A program made the position numbers and the translations under genes. DNA of 64,000 nucleotides, from contig JAQJVL010002143.1 of assembly GCA_035578905.1 (NCBI GenBank), positions 1-64,000 on the forward strand, written 5' to 3'. The notes beneath the pieces are model-generated. The model was given only the letters and a program-made list of their open reading frames with translations. It had not been told where the DNA came from and made no database searches. The number at the start of each line of letters is the position of its first letter. Position 1 is the first letter of the stretch. Source of the DNA: Stictocephala bisonia. Taxonomy: Eukaryota; Arthropoda; Insecta; Hemiptera; Membracidae. Below, one piece after another: positions 1-13,066 of the stretch.

Positions 1-550
1 TTTAACCCGTTTTTTATACAGTGCAACATTCTGCTCGTCACAGATCTAGGTTCCTCGCGCATGCGCACTGCGAGATGTTCATCCTCCTACGAGAAGTCCG
101 TGTTTTCATGCAACTTTTCTAGTGACTTCGAACTGTCATTTAATATTTGAGATTTTTTCCTTCCTGTTCCCCAGTTAGTGATAATAGGTAATATACTGAA
201 AGTTCATGATAAAATAATTAATCGTGACTACGTTATTAATTTGTTCCAAGGCTCCTTGTGTTTTCTTGATTTTTTCAATTACAGGAATAATATTTTCACT
301 GAAATAAAGAGAATTACTAACCAAACTCAATACACTATAAGAATAGTTCTAATAAACATTCGAAGTTATTTTTTTGACACTGGCGTGATCAGCCGAGGCT
401 GTACAGTCTGCTGTATTAAACATTTATATTATATTAATATATGCTGTTTTACCCAAAAGCCTGTGTTATTGTGAGGTATATTAAGAGTGAAGGAGGCATG
501 TCTAAGGTTGTAGTGATTGTTGCTGCGAAAATTAAATAAGTGTTTATTTT
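1..550. other. no feature recognised
   Basis: AT-rich sequence with a short GC-richer stretch at about 36-70. The 98-codon open frame at 178-474 has no recognisable motif and looks like a chance frame. I see no RNA gene or TE ends here. Confidence 0.4.
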
Positions 551-1240
551 TTATGAAAAAAGATAATGACTGGTATATGTACAAGCAAAAAAAGTTAGTA
601 CATTATTTCTAGAAAAAATCCCTCTACATGTTTCAGTCTTTCTCAAACCAAAAATTAATCTAACTGCTCGTTCGTTCTGTAAGCGGAATAAAGATTTAGT
701 TTTTGCAATTTCAACTTCCCAGATTGTAATTCCATAATTTTTAAAGTGTGGATATAAACACTCATAATAGGTTGTAAGAAGAACACTGGTATCAGGAAAC
801 TTGAACAGTCTACGCAGGATAAGGATACTACTATTAATCTTGTTAGATACTTTGGCAATGTGATAAGAGAAATTTAGGCGATAATCAATAATTAAAACTA
901 AAAAGTTTGTCTGGGTGCAAGACTCAATAATACTTTCACTTAAATGTAAACTAGATGCAGTGTCCATTGAGTTTCTCAGCTGGAATTCAATGAACTTTGT
1001 TTTATATGTATTTACAGAAATATTGTTGCTAACCAGCCATTGCAATATAATAGATTACTCTGTACAAAAGCTTTGATTTCTTGATAGTTTCGTGAAATCT
1101 GCTTGTTTTCAAAGAAGTGTCATCAGCTAGTGGACAAATATTAGCACTAGAAATACTGGTATGTAAATCATTCAAAAAAAGCAAAAAAGGAATGGCCCCA
1201 ATACCGAGCCGTGTGATACACAGGAAGAAACAGAAATGTC
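551..1240 (-). pseudogene. Jockey-type non-LTR retrotransposon, reverse transcriptase fragment
   Basis: This is a decayed piece of the reverse transcriptase (RT) of a LINE of the Jockey/CR1 kind. Reading leftwards from 1240, the order is VSHGSVLGPFLF (RT block with the GxxLGPxLF signature), LFLNDL, then LADDTSL where the active-site YADD box should stand. Next come the downstream block VNTYKTKFIEF, a degenerate FLGV/IDxxL block, and the C-terminal LQNERAVRLIFGL. The frame is open from 1045 to 551 but broken further upstream, and YADD has become LADD, so the enzyme is dead. The ORF1, endonuclease and N-terminal RT parts are missing, as in a 5'-truncated copy. No poly(A) tail or target duplication was identified. 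Confidence 0.8.
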
Positions 1241-2375
1241 ACATGATTACAGTACTTGAATAAGATAAATTTATTTTCCAAGTATGGGATTTCAACTGCT
1301 TGTGATCGGTCTTTCAGATAAGAAGAAATCCAACTTGATGCATTACCTCTTATTCCGAAGTGTTCTAATTAAGAAACAGCTTATGGTTTTAAACATATCG
1401 AATGCTTTATTAAGATATAAAATTAAACCAAAAACATGTTTGCGTTCGTCAAGTGCTTTGCTTTAGATACATCTGAAACGAAGCTGAACATAACATTTAC
1501 TGTAGATCTTTTTTTTAAACAAAACTGTCTGTAAAAAAAGAATAAACGTCGTTAAGCAAAAACGGCTAGAGACTATTCAGATGAAGTTTTTCTAAAACCT
1601 TGGAGAAGGTAAATGTTATAGAATATAGATATCGGTTGTATATAAATGACATTACCCAGCTTTACGACTGCTGTCTTAAGGGACATATGAAACTCGCCTT
1701 AAAGAAACAAATGTTGGCCTTTACAGTGGGTAAAAATTGTAATTTATCAGTCAATGTTAGCTAATAAAAGATTTTTTTTTTAATTTCGATGTGATATCTT
1801 AGTCTTTTCGATTTTTCTTTTTATTCCTTAATTCCTTCACGTACAATTGCACATATAAATAATTCTTTTTAAAACTCACTTAGTTGGAGGTATTATTGCA
1901 TAGTTAATCATTTATTGATTATATAATTACTGTTTATTGATTATATAATCACACAAGTATCGAAATTTAATCGTGTTGAAGTAAAAAATCCTTGATGTGG
2001 TTTTAAAACGGAAGTGTTTAATACATACAGCAATAATAACGAGATGATATGCAATTGGTTTCTGTAATCACTTATAAAAATTTAATTTTTTTTTCAAAGT
2101 ATTCTAGATTCTGTATGATATGAATTAGGACAACATTAATTTATTTTTGAATTATGTTATATGATGAAACAGAAAATACTTAAATACTATAGCCATAAGG
2201 TTATATTAAATATAAAAACAGATTTCCGATATAAAGGAGGATTTTAAAAATATGATGAGGGATAAAGACGGATTTTTTCGCATTTAGTGAGGGATATCTT
2301 TTTATTCTCTATGGAAACACTGCTCTTCACATTTCTCAATTCTCCTTTTTGTTCTTCATTCTCTACAGTCTGCAC
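1241..2375. other. intergenic, nothing recognised
   Basis: AT-rich sequence without a long frame, RNA gene or clear TE ends. The 60-codon frame at 1284-1466 has no recognisable motif. Confidence 0.4.
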
Positions 2376-3197
2376 TCAGCGATGCCAACCTAGGGAGTAT
2401 TTTCCTAGATTTAGGGAAGTCTTGGAGATCCTATGGAAACAGCGAAAAGACACTAATATTTAGGGAAATATAGGCAGTCTTGCAAATAAAGATTTAAGAT
2501 AAATTAAAAATATATTGATGTGTGATAAAACCTCAATATTTGGATTCTTCATACTACAAAAGACTTGGGGTAATTTCATATTACATGCAGGGTAATTTCC
2601 CTGTATGTAGGGTAGGCAGTGATGATACAATGGGAATATTTATGGTCTGTTTGGCGTTTACATTAAAAATCTAGATCTGGTTATCAGTATCAAGTCATGC
2701 TAATCTCATCATAACAATCATTTTTAACAATCGTGATATTGGTGGAAAAGTATAATTTCCCATCCGTCATATTGTTTTACAAAGATGTTGATGATAAAAT
2801 AATAATAAGCGACTTAAAAACCCCCTGCTTACTAATTTTCATTAAAATACGTAATGTATTTTTCGATTTATCCCAATTATTTACTGCTTTTGTTTATTAT
2901 GTAATTGAACCAGTTCCGGACTTTACAATTAATTTATTCTTGGTGTTGAGGCCTTCCTTAATAAGTTGCAAAAGGTTTCAAATAGATTTATCTACTTTCT
3001 ATTTAATCGGAACTTTTCCACGATTTATTACCTGGTTCTTGTCCTGATATATTTTATAGTCTCTTCTATTATGTCCTCGCTGGTATTTACGCAAGATTTA
3101 TGTATCTAGGGAATTTCTGAGTAATCTAGGGAAATTTAGATTGTTCATCTAGGGAAAAAACACCAAGTTACGTTGGCAATGCTACTGCACTGTCTGA
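2376..3197. repeat. possible remnant of a hAT-like TIR element
   Basis: The two edges resemble each other in inverted orientation. The left edge near 2376 reads cagcgatgccaacctaggga. The right edge near 3090-3197, read on the other strand, has cattgccaac followed by repeated ccctagat words. Subterminal tagggaa words occur on both sides. The identity is low and no 8-bp target duplication is convincing. The 104-codon frame at 2733-3047 shows no transposase motif. Treat the assignment as tentative. Confidence 0.3.
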
Positions 3198-3576
3198 GAA
3201 ACGCGTGTCGTTTCTTAAACAGTCTTTATTGTTCAGACTGACTTGGCGTTTTGAATTTGCTTATTTAGTGGTGGTAACATTTTGAGCTAGTTATTCTATC
3301 AGCTTCGGTGACTTCATTGTATAATTTGTGGTGTCTTCTGTTTATGTGAGTAACCTTAATATACTTTTCTAAATAGTAAAACAATGAATAAACTTTTCTA
3401 ACATTTTTTATTCGTTTGAAATTTGATAACGCCATAACCACTTGAGACAAGTCATACAATTAGCAAACTGCTTTAGCTGCAATGTCTTGAAACAAAAGAA
3501 AACAAATTGTTTCCAATGCCATTGTAAATAAAAATTTTTGTAAGTTATGAGCTTTGGGATGAGGCCAGTTCCTATA
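3198..3576. other. unassigned spacer
   Basis: AT-rich flank before the TIR element. The 64- and 80-codon frames on the - strand at 3265-3702 have no family signature, and one runs into the repeat. Confidence 0.3.
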
Positions 3577-5803
3577 CTCTATTTCATATTGAGATTGCAG
3601 TACGGTAAGCCCATAAGCAAAGCTATGGGAGTTTTGAGGTACAGCCTGTATAAAAACGTTGGCTCGCCGATCAAAATTATTCATAAAATCATATATTCGC
3701 ATGGAAATGGTAAGGAAAATATTTATTGCCTGTTATTAAAGGTATAAAATTAAAAAAACGTTAATAATTTAAAAAAAATTACAATATTCTTTAAAAGCAT
3801 TCAGCCCTTGGAAATTCAGTTTTGAGAGGTCACAGTTCAATTATACTGCATTTTAAGTGAATAAATATTGATTGAACGTTTTGAAATTTTGTGTAAACTT
3901 TATATGGATGCTTACTAAGTTAGTATGAATTGATTATATAATAAAACTAATTTTTAATAGTATAATATCGGTAAAAATTAGTTCGTATATTTGAAAAAAA
4001 GACATGGAAAAGTCAACCAGTGAGAAAGTTTTTAATTTTTTGGTCAGATAAGTTGTCAGCGGGAAAGTTGTAGATAAAAATTGGTACTTTGTTTTTTATT
4101 GGAAACTTTTCACCAATATGCATAGTTTAGTTGGTAATAAGTGACAAAGAAACATGACTGTGCGGCCCGCGCAGTTGTCATCGTGTTGGTGAATTGGCCT
4201 CACTGTGAACCATCCACGATTCCATCAGTGCTTAAATATGAACCAAGGAGAAATATTATTTATTTTAATATAAAACCTGTAATGCCAAAAATATGTTGTT
4301 TAAAGTTGAATTTATAATATTAGGCAATGAAAATCACAGGCATTAAGCCAGTTACTATTTTGCAGTTATTTAAACAGGACATCCAATCATTTACAGTACA
4401 GAAGGTGTCTTATAGTGTATAAGTGTCACATTGATTTTGTAGTAACCCACCAGTTCCAAAAGTTTGTAAGTTGTTGATCTTATCTAATTGCTGTTAATTT
4501 TAAAACTCTGAATAAATCTATAAATATTATTTTTTTGTTTAGTTTGTTCATTTAAGCATAGGCCTACAAGGAATTTGAAATCAGTTAAGTGTTATCAACA
4601 TATCTCCTCTGGAGGCAGTTTTTTTATTTTGAAAAAAAGTCAAAATTAAGATAAAATTTAACTGTAATTTTTTTGTTTTGTATTTTATTTTGTTGATGTA
4701 TTTTTGTTGGCGTGACAATCTATCCACAATCTCCTTCTATCTTAATTTATATTTCTTCAATCCTAGTTCTTTCATTAATTAACGTAGCTTCACTGGTTTT
4801 TTTAACATAAAAAGTGACATTTTTAGCCGGGTAACACTTTTTGAAATACTTATACAGTATACATTTAACACTGTTTTCCTCTCACCACTTTTAATTATTT
4901 TTCCTTTGGCTTTTTTCCATTGTTAAAGACCACACTGAATCACTAAAATTATAATTATTGAATTCACTTTTTCAAGACACTCAGAAAAACTCAAGCAATA
5001 ACCACAAACCTCCTCTAACACTGAATGTATGCTTGTACTTCCTTCTTGGGGGATGATTGTTTATTCCTTTGCATCAACAGATAAGATGAAAGGAACTAAA
5101 GGTCCTCTGAGTCCCCTTGTCCTCAGTTGAGGTATTGATGGTTTAGAGATAGGACACACACTGAGCTACTTTTTATTTGTTTGAAAGCTTAATTTTACTA
5201 AAACTAATTAATTATGTTATTATATCACAAATCATACATTTCTTGAATATTGTTATAAAATACGTTTAATAACCTAACGTAAATTATTATATACAAACGT
5301 AATTGTATTAAATCAATTAATAATTTCAACCTAAATGTAATTTAGGTACAAAACATGGGTTGTACTTATAAATAAACGTTCATTTTTTTGTCTTGTAATA
5401 GGCTAATTAAAACTTGGCTCCTTCAAGTTGACATTAATTTACAGCATTATAGGTGATCATTTATTTTCTATTTTACTATATTTGTCTTTATCAGTATCAT
5501 TTTTCTTGTAAATGAATAAACATATCGAAAATATTTACAGACTTTTATAATTAATAATAGGTTTGTTCTTAAATTTGTAACTAACGATGATTGATGTATG
5601 CACTATTTAATACCCAATTAAATTTTATGAGACATATCAGACATATTTTTTAAAACAAAAATACTGTAATATAATATCCGTGCAAAATCATGAGGATGCT
5701 ATTTAACAGTGGGCAGACAGACAGTGCTCTATTTTTTTTGTACCAGCTAGTAGCGCTGTGTTTGTCCATAAGAGCCGTACTGCATTCTCAATGTGAAATA
5801 GAG
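3577..5803. mobile_element. 2.2 kb non-autonomous TIR element (copy A)
   Basis: The ends are inverted repeats. The left end starts ctctatttcatattgaga and continues tgcagtacgg. The right end, read on the - strand, starts ctctatttcacattgaga and also continues tgcagtacgg. TA dinucleotides sit outside both ends (3575-3576, 5804-5805), as expected for the IS630/Tc1/mariner superfamily. Inside there is no transposase. From about 3640 the interior aligns with 25275-29857 (copy B), for example at 4134/25773, 4600/26579 and 5730/29770. A third left terminus lies at 19435. Near 19798-20550 and 24722-25034 lie the halves of an IS630-type transposase that may belong to the autonomous parent, which is an inference from proximity. 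Confidence 0.7.
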
Positions 5804-6459
5804 TATATAATGCATGGCGCGATCTCTATTAGATTTTGCGTGATTCTAATATAGAGGTACTAGAATTTGCTTGTATTTATTTATTTGTATTAGCGTATGA
5901 TACAATTATGGAAATTTTTGTAGGTAAGGCCTATTACAATCTTGTGTGTTGGCAAAATAGTCTTATGATTAATTATTGAAGATGTGTATGTGCTTAAATT
6001 GCTTAATTGAAAAAGCTTTATTGAATTCACAATCACAAAGGCCTTCGCGAGTTTAACCCTCCAAGTGGCGGTCAGAAACACTCTCAGTGGCAGGCTAATT
6101 AGAGTGAATTTGCATACTGCGACTAAAAGGTTCGTATAAACGTCTTAAGTAATCAAAACAGGTCATATTATATATCAAATTAAAGCTTATAACATGCACA
6201 ACACAATAATAACATAATGGAAGTATTTACCAAAAACTGGAGTGAATAATCTTGTGTTGAAAATAAAAAATGTTTTTTTCCAAAAAAATTTTTTTAGAGT
6301 GCCCAATTATAGTACATGTCGAAAATTGATACAACAAAAGTGAGATAGCCATTTTTTTCTAAATGTTATTGTGAACAAGAAAATGTATAGTTTGTCAATA
6401 CTACTATATATAATAAAAACACAAAAAAATAATAAAAGAACTATGTACACAAATTTTTT

Positions 6460-6881
6460 TCAACAGCTTAAGTCGGAGTCAGACACATCTACTACTCTCT
6501 TCTTCTTTCCAGGCCTAAGAGGCCTCCAATAATGCTCTAAATATGGAAAACATTCCCTGTGCACTCCACAGTTGCATGGTGGGCACCAAAAATGGCTTTT
6601 CCCCCCCTTTTTTATGCCCACAAACAACACAGTCTCTCACTGCGTCCAGGTAAGTGTGCTATCTTGTGTTCAGCGTCTCCAGATGGTCCAGGAGCTGGTA
6701 CAGGGGGGAGATTTTGATTTCTATGGGGCTCTACTAAGCTACATACAACTTCTGATAAGTAGTCCTTTCTTGGTAAGGGATTGTCAGAGTTTTTGGAGTA
6801 TAAAAAGTAAGAGTTTAGGAGAGACAAGTCAACTAGATTCGTAAAGAGTCTCTTCCAGTATTTCTTTGTTGTCCTTGAGCA
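6460..6881 (-). pseudogene. piggyBac-like transposase, C-terminal fragment with cysteine-rich domain
   Basis: Reading leftwards from 6881, the frame gives CSRTTKKYWKRLFTNLVDL followed by LLNSYFLYS. This matches the conserved end of the piggyBac catalytic region (kWykrlF..lldlallNsyilY). It then runs into PLPRKDYLSEVV and a Cys-rich tail with CCLW, FWCPPCNCGVHRECF and a basic end GKKKR, closing at a TGA at 6460-6462. This tail corresponds to the cross-brace zinc domain that piggyBac enzymes use to bind their terminal repeats. One in-frame TAA interrupts the tail at about 6612. The catalytic Asp residues and the N-terminus are absent, so it cannot transpose. It occupies most of PBL-1. Confidence 0.75.
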
Positions 6882-7022
6882 AGAAACAAGATATATAGAC
6901 TTATCACTAGTACTATATAAAATTATACTTCAGAATCTGCTTTTTCATTTAATATAATCGGCAATGCGTTTTGGACACCTATGAGCCATTTAAACACGTA
7001 AACAAAAAAGGCTTACGTTGAT

Positions 7023-7079
7023 AGACGCTGTAGCGTCTCTGCCACTTTGCGGAAGGGGGAGATAGACGCTACAGCGTCT
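7023..7079. repeat. paired 16-bp palindromic boxes in PBL-1 right end
   Basis: agacgctgtagcgtct (7023-7038) and agacgctacagcgtct (7064-7079) are exact reverse complements of each other, and each is palindromic except for its two central bases. They lie 17 bp before the right terminus, where subterminal transposase-binding repeats are expected. A role in binding is inferred. Confidence 0.6.
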
Positions 7080-7115
7080 TACGCCACCTGGAGAGTTAAG
7101 GCTCATATTCCTCAA

Positions 7116-8164
7116 CCCAACTACTGTCAACTAAAAACCCTCTATTAGCAGTCCATTTTTCCTAGTTTTGCAAAGATATTTTTAAAAAATTATTAAAAAT
7201 ACTTCTGATACTTGGATTTAGTATTATTTTATATAATTTTACTTGTTAGATTTTGTGTTTTAATTAAAAATAAATAACAAGTATTAACACTATTTACTTT
7301 TTCTTTCATAAAATAAAAAAAAATTTGTAACAAACATTTTTTTGAGGGGGACCCTACCTGGAAATGTAATACACATTAGCCAATTTACAATTCCAAGATG
7401 TACAAGTTTTTCCAAATTTTATAGTTTCAGAAAATGTATAGTTTATAGGGTTTATTATAGGAATATATAAATTTATAATGATAAAACTAAAGATAATGCA
7501 TTTTACAAAAAATTGACGTTACTGTGGTAACATATTATAATTGTGTATTCATAAATTTCTCAGCTTGTTATTAGAATGTTCATTTTGTAACATTTCTCTA
7601 ATATCACTAGAACGTTCTAAATAGCCCCTATACATTGTCTAAAATATATATGTGTAAAAATATATATGTGTCTAAAATATATATATTCAATAATTATACA
7701 CTATTTACAATTGACAAAACACCACAAGCCTATATGTCAAATTATAATTCTCTAAACAATGTCATTAAGAACAAAATAACACTTTATTTACAGTAATAAT
7801 GCTTCAACTATATTTGAAACACAGTTTTTTCACCAACAATTCTAATAAAACATCGCATAAAGTACTTCAGACCATAATGTAAATAAACAGTTTACTGACA
7901 GATACCAACCAAAGAAACGGCGAAATGAAATAGTAAACAATGGATTCTTCTTCGATCCATCTACTTGTCATGTGAATAGTATCATTGATACCAATAACAA
8001 TTTAACTGACTTTCCAGTGGTATCGATTAGTTTTTACGAAAAACGTAGCCATAACGATATAAATTAAATTTTCACAATGATGTTTGACCATCCAATATCG
8101 GTTGGTCACCAGACGTTGAGAGTGATCTAGACTGTCCTTTATCGGTCAGTCACCAGTAGTTGGG
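7116..8164. mobile_element. piggyBac-type MITE, 1.05 kb
   Basis: An 11-bp perfect inverted repeat, cccaactactg, opens at 7116 and closes at 8164. The right flank is TTAA (8165-8168) and the left flank is TCAA (7112-7115), so one duplication carries a substitution. Near the right end, two related words (atcggttggtcaccag and atcggtcagtcaccag) repeat as subterminal boxes. No coding frame is present. It lies only 20 bp from PBL-1 but has different ends, so it belongs to another subfamily. Confidence 0.55.
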
Positions 8165-8247
8165 TTAAAGAAATCACAGCATTTATGGGAGTTTTTGAAA
8201 AATATGAAAGTCCTATAGGTAATTTTATAGTTACCAATCATAGCCTA

Positions 8248-9607
8248 CAGGGTGATTCACGAAGATATGCAGAAACTTTAGGAGATCTTTATATTTAAAA
8301 ACAAAGATAAAATGTCATATAAATGGAAACGCCTCGTTAACAAGTAATGAAATGGCTAACGTAAGGATTTTCCAGAATTGTATACTTTAGGATAAGGGCT
8401 TTCTGAAACTCTAATTAGGTAAGTTAAGGGGCCTAAATTATTAATTTATTATAGTTTTCAACCTGAAAAATTTATTAAAAGAGTTCCCAGGATTATAAGT
8501 TAAGTAGATTTTGGATAAACCAGTGTCAAATGCAAAAAAAATGGGGTGAACAAATAGAGGTTTTAATATTTCGCCAACATTAACTTTGTTGTTATAACGA
8601 TAATGAATACATAAAAATCTCAAATAAAACTTGAAGAAAATTTTATGCTGAAAAAAATCTGTGTGAATAACGTAGGCCTACACAGAAAGCGAACAGATGT
8701 TTAATTAAATAAAATTTTATTCATTACAAAACAAGTAAAATTAACCCGAAAAACATCAATCTCACCTATTTAGTGGGAAAGTTCATTTCCTAAGTTGGCA
8801 GTACTGCACAGTAATCAGTTGTTCAACAATGATGATGTGATTTGAATTGAAAAATGCAAATTATTTTGAGAGCTTACCAAGAACTTAGTTTCAGCCTATG
8901 TGCATTTTTTGTTTGCAGGTTTGTAGTAATTGTGTTTCAGTCTGTGTAGGCAAAGTTGCTCTGTTCTTAGTAGGCCTAATTATTAATTAATTGTATTGAT
9001 AACAATTACTGGTAAAATCAAGCAGAAAAATGTTTTGAAGTCGATGGAGATACTTTTGAACATTTTCTTTAATAAACTGTCTGATTAAATATGTGAGATT
9101 AATGTATTTCAGGTTAATGTTAATTGTTTTGTAATGATTAAAATTTCATTTTAATTAAACATCTATTCGCTTTCTGTGTTCGTTAGCCTATTCACACAGT
9201 TTTGTTCAGAATAAAATGTTCTTCAAGTTTTATTTGCGATTTTGATGTGTTCATTAACATTATAACAAAGTTATTGTTGACCAAAGGTTAGAACCCCTTT
9301 TCTTCACCCCATTTTTTGCATTTGACACTGGTTCATCCAAAATCTACTTAACTTATAGTCTTGGGAACTCTTTCATTAAATTTTTCGGGTTAAAAACTAT
9401 AGGAAATGAATTATTTCGTCCCATGATTTACCTTATCAGAGTTTCAGAAAGCTCTTATTTAACCTAAGATATCAAATTCTGTGAAAATTCTTTCGTTAGT
9501 CATTACTCATTAACGAGGCGTTTCCAGACCTATGTTAATATCATTTTATCTTTGATTTTACATGTATAAAGACCTAAAGTTTTTGCATATCTTCGTGAAT
9601 CACCCTG
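8248..9607. mobile_element. 1.36 kb foldback-like element with arms of about 450 bp
   Basis: The element begins cagggtgattcacgaagata at 8248 and ends with its reverse complement at 9607, inside TA duplications (8246-8247 and 9608-9609). The inverted arms, roughly 8248-8705 and 9155-9607, remain alignable almost throughout, for example around the words catttgacactggt, acgaggcgtttcca and gtttcagaaagc. The central 400 bp are unique and hold no transposase. The TA target and cagggtg start fit the IS630/Tc1/mariner superfamily. The divergence between arms suggests an old insertion. Bases 8165-8247 and 9608-9999 around it hold nothing recognisable. Confidence 0.75.
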
Positions 9608-9999
9608 TATAACTAAAATTGAAAACTGCCTGAAGGTTTCAGTAATTGGCTTTATTTTCACAAGAGAAGATTTTTACCCCGCGAAATTTACATGTCCTAA
9701 GCCTACAGTAAAATTTGAAAAATATCAATTTTATAAGTCTTTGTTTTTTTTATATTTATGCGTTTGAAATGATTTCTTATCATTTTTATCTTAGTTAGAT
9801 GTCTTTTTCTACGCTGAACATGAATATTTCTTGAGATGAAAAACTATTTTTGCTCCATGGAGAATTGATGAGATTCAAGATTCTTTATTTAAACAGTACA
9901 AGAAATAGTGACATTCAAATAACTATACAGATACTACTTACAAATAGACAAACTTAAATACATGTGCATATGTCAATAAATAATAACAAAACAATACAA

Positions 10000-10750
10000 G
10001 CAATATTAACTTAAATATTTTCATACTATAGTCAAATACTGGCAGAAAGAAACTCCCAGACACTGTAAGGGCAACTGTCACGCACAAGCAATTTCACCTT
10101 CCTGGAAAAAAGTCTGGAATCATTCTTCCCCCATTATTTGGTCCGGAAGAGTGTTAAGTCTAGCACCTGTTATAAGATTGATGATGTTGACAAAATGTTT
10201 TATGAGGTGCTGCTTTAAGCTGATTGTGTGAGCGAAAATTATATGTGTGTGAAAGCTGGTGATCAAAAAGAGGGCGATGAACATAAAAGACAACAGAGTA
10301 TATGTAAATAGCTGGAAAAGTTAATATATTTTGCTCTTGAAAATTTGTCTGCAAGATGTCCTGCTAGATTTTGAAAAGATAGTTTTTACAGTTCGCTTCT
10401 GTAACCTAAAAAATAAAGTTTGTTCGTACGCTCTCATGGCTCCAAACTGCAATTGTATGAGTTACAAGTGAGTATATAATGCCCAAATAAGCCGTCAATA
10501 AAGCATTAGTATACCACAACATTTTTAACATGCCAACTAGTACTTAACTTACGGCCAACAGCATCAATATGTACACTAAATATGAAATTCTTGTTTATAT
10601 GCACACCAAGAAACTCTACCCCTCCACATGGTATTATTTCATCGTCTCCTAAAAGAATGGAAGAATTTCGAGATATTTTAGAATTATTAATACAATAATC
10701 AGTTACTTGGGTTTTTGACTCATTGACTGAAAAATATTTTATATTGACTG
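10000..10750 (-). pseudogene. Jockey/CR1-type LINE, RT C-terminal fragment
   Basis: Reading leftwards from 10750, the translation gives NESKTQV, VEFLGVHINKNF, HIDAVGRKLST, and later ILTFPAIYIYSVVF and SHTYNFRSHNQL. This is the typical C-terminal run of LINE reverse transcriptases (FLGxxID, K+L, ILT.PS.YI.E and H.Y.TR). Several stops and frame changes separate these blocks, so it is a dead 5'-truncated copy. The sequence resembles the fragments at 551-1240 and 13067-13501 but is not the same copy or subfamily. Confidence 0.7.
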
Positions 10751-10964
10751 ATTAGTGACCATTACATAATAATTATTAATTAATAACAATTTAACACAGC
10801 AAAATAATAGCTGTTCCGAAGGCCAGGAACCTGATTAATGCAAATCTAAAATTGTTGTGAAGGTGTTATAGTATGTTAGGGTATGTTCCAATCAGTTAGA
10901 GAAGTGTTTTTTGTTTGTTTTTATTTTGGACGAGACTCAAATTTTTTCTCAAATTCAATAGTGA

Positions 10965-11545
10965 GCAATGTTAAACTCCCAAAGTACAGGTGCCATTTTT
11001 GCGCTTTATAAACCTTTTTTGTAAAAATCATAAAAAAATATTTAATATGCTTCAAATTGAAATTTTAGCATGTTGTCTTTCTTCTCAAGAACTGAACATT
11101 CACATACTACTGTATTGTCAAAACTCGCATACCAATTTCGAAAATAATTATTATTGAGAAAGTAATTAAAAAAAATAATAAATTGAAAATATTGTAAGGC
11201 AATTATATCTTTAAATCCTCATTAGGAGTACTAACAAATTTTTATTGTTAATAATTCAAAGATAGACAAATTGTTTAGAATTTAGTGCACATAAGAATAT
11301 GTTGTTATATTTTAGATAAACTACAAGGATTGTTTTTTGGCAACTTTTGTGTTTTTATAAACTTGTTTGCATAAACTGCACTGAAAAATTGTGCAAATTG
11401 TAATCATTATAAAAAAATATAAAATAGTTTTTAGGATTTTTGTAGGTACTAAAACTTAAAAGATGACATATTTCAGATTTCTAAATATAAATCTAGCTCC
11501 CGACCTCCGCGCCAGGCAGGAATTAAGCAGAAGTTTGTTGTTGCA
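10965..11545. repeat. dispersed repeat, copy 1 (partner at 29945-30730)
   Basis: Sequence from aaactcccaaagtac to the gacctcc/caggcaggaa region aligns with 29945-30730. Shared words include ttcttctcaagaactgaaca, ttagataaactacaagg and gtttgttgttgc. No coding capacity is seen. Copy 2 is preceded by TTAACCCTAG, which hints at a piggyBac-type end, but no matching right end was found. Confidence 0.6.
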
Positions 11546-13066
11546 CGTTTTAATTTTATTTACCTAATCAGCATACAGAATTCTCAACAAAATCCATTAA
11601 AATAGAAAGGCTAGCATTCAAATACAGTCTGGAAGAAAAGTGCCGGAACAGAATAACTTCTGAACAATTACAGATAAAGCAATAACACTTGGTACATCAT
11701 TACTGCACCTATTAATCTACTTGTTGATGTAACCACCGTTTTTATGTCATACCAAAGGGATAACCCGCACGGAGTCAGAAGAAAATCTTAAATGAGAGCA
11801 TAGGTCAAGTAGTACATCAAATTAAAGGTGTCTAATACAGTGAAACTCGAATTATCCAAACTCCAACTATCCGAATCGTCGATTCTCCGAATTGCTTTCA
11901 GAAAGTCATAAAGAAATCTTACAATCTTAAGTTTTTAACTTTCTTCTGAAAATATAAAACTAAAAGCATAGCCTACAACAACAAAAAGTAGTATTTTTTA
12001 TCCTTAGGAAGATACATCATACATAAATGTATCACAATATATAACACATAATATGCCTCAATAAATGCTTTACATTGTAACACCTTTTTACAGTACAACA
12101 AATCCAAATTCTGCCAGGTAACATAATGCGATTGGGATTGTCTACACACGCTATTGTCCTTCCCTCTGTCAAGATGATGCGCGGGCGTGCTCCAGTTGCA
12201 AAGCAACTGTTCGAGTTGCGTGCAGTATCCAAGAGGGCCATACAACTGATGCTCGAGTTGCACAACTAACTGCAGCCGGTCCATCAACGAAATGATTAAA
12301 GTTTACAGTGCTCTAATAATAAATATTCAAACTGAAAGTAACTTTCTACGTCATGAATTAAATAAAAATACTAAATATTCTATATCACCAATTAAATAAT
12401 ATAAGTACTAAATAGTAAATATAAGTCAATTTACTGTTTTTTAATTATTCAACTTAATCTTGAGTATTGCCATCAATAAAGTATAGCATAAATTAATCAA
12501 ATTATGAACTAAAATTACTTTTATTTAATGAGTAACACTTATTCTAAGGATATTTTAGAGGATGTTATACTGTTTTAATGAGTTTTATCGTCAACATAGG
12601 CATATACGAGTCAGTCAATTTGAATTATGTAAAACCTTTCAACACAAAAGAATATTTTAAATGCTTCTCTTAGAAATTATTTGTTTTCAGATATCTTCAT
12701 TGTTAAAAAAGAATATTAATGTGTTTGTGTTGTATTTCTGAAATAACATGAAATATGAAGTACAGTAATATATTTTAATTTATTTAACAACTCCTAACAG
12801 AACTTGCCGCTTAGTACTCAATCACTTTTTATTTGTCTTTAGGATTTAACAATCATTGACAAAGTCATATTACAGCTTAAAGCCAAGTCTACAATTAATC
12901 ATAATGTATAAATTAAATAATCTAATAAATCCATCTCTTGCAAACTAAAATAAATTTTAAATTCATAGTTATGTTATTCATTATTGAACATTACATCTAA
13001 CCTGTTTTTATAATAATGTACACAACTCCAATGTCTTGACATATTTATATACATACACATGCTCAA

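Larger units (their letters stand above)
6057..7095. mobile_element. piggyBac-like element, internally deleted (PBL-1)
   Basis: TTAA target duplications lie at 6053-6056 and 7096-7099. The inverted ends are ccctccaagtggcg on the left and, read on the other strand, ctctccaggtggcg on the right. TTAA duplication and ends beginning with C-rich bases are hallmarks of piggyBac. At 1039 bp the element is well below the usual 2.5-3.5 kb. Only the C-terminal part of a transposase remains (6460-6881). Two 16-bp palindromic boxes sit at 7023-7079. Confidence 0.75.

Noticed and set aside
11973..12287. 104- and 77-codon - strand frames inside the nested cluster
   Set aside because: No recognisable domain; overlapping frames on the same strand suggest chance openness.
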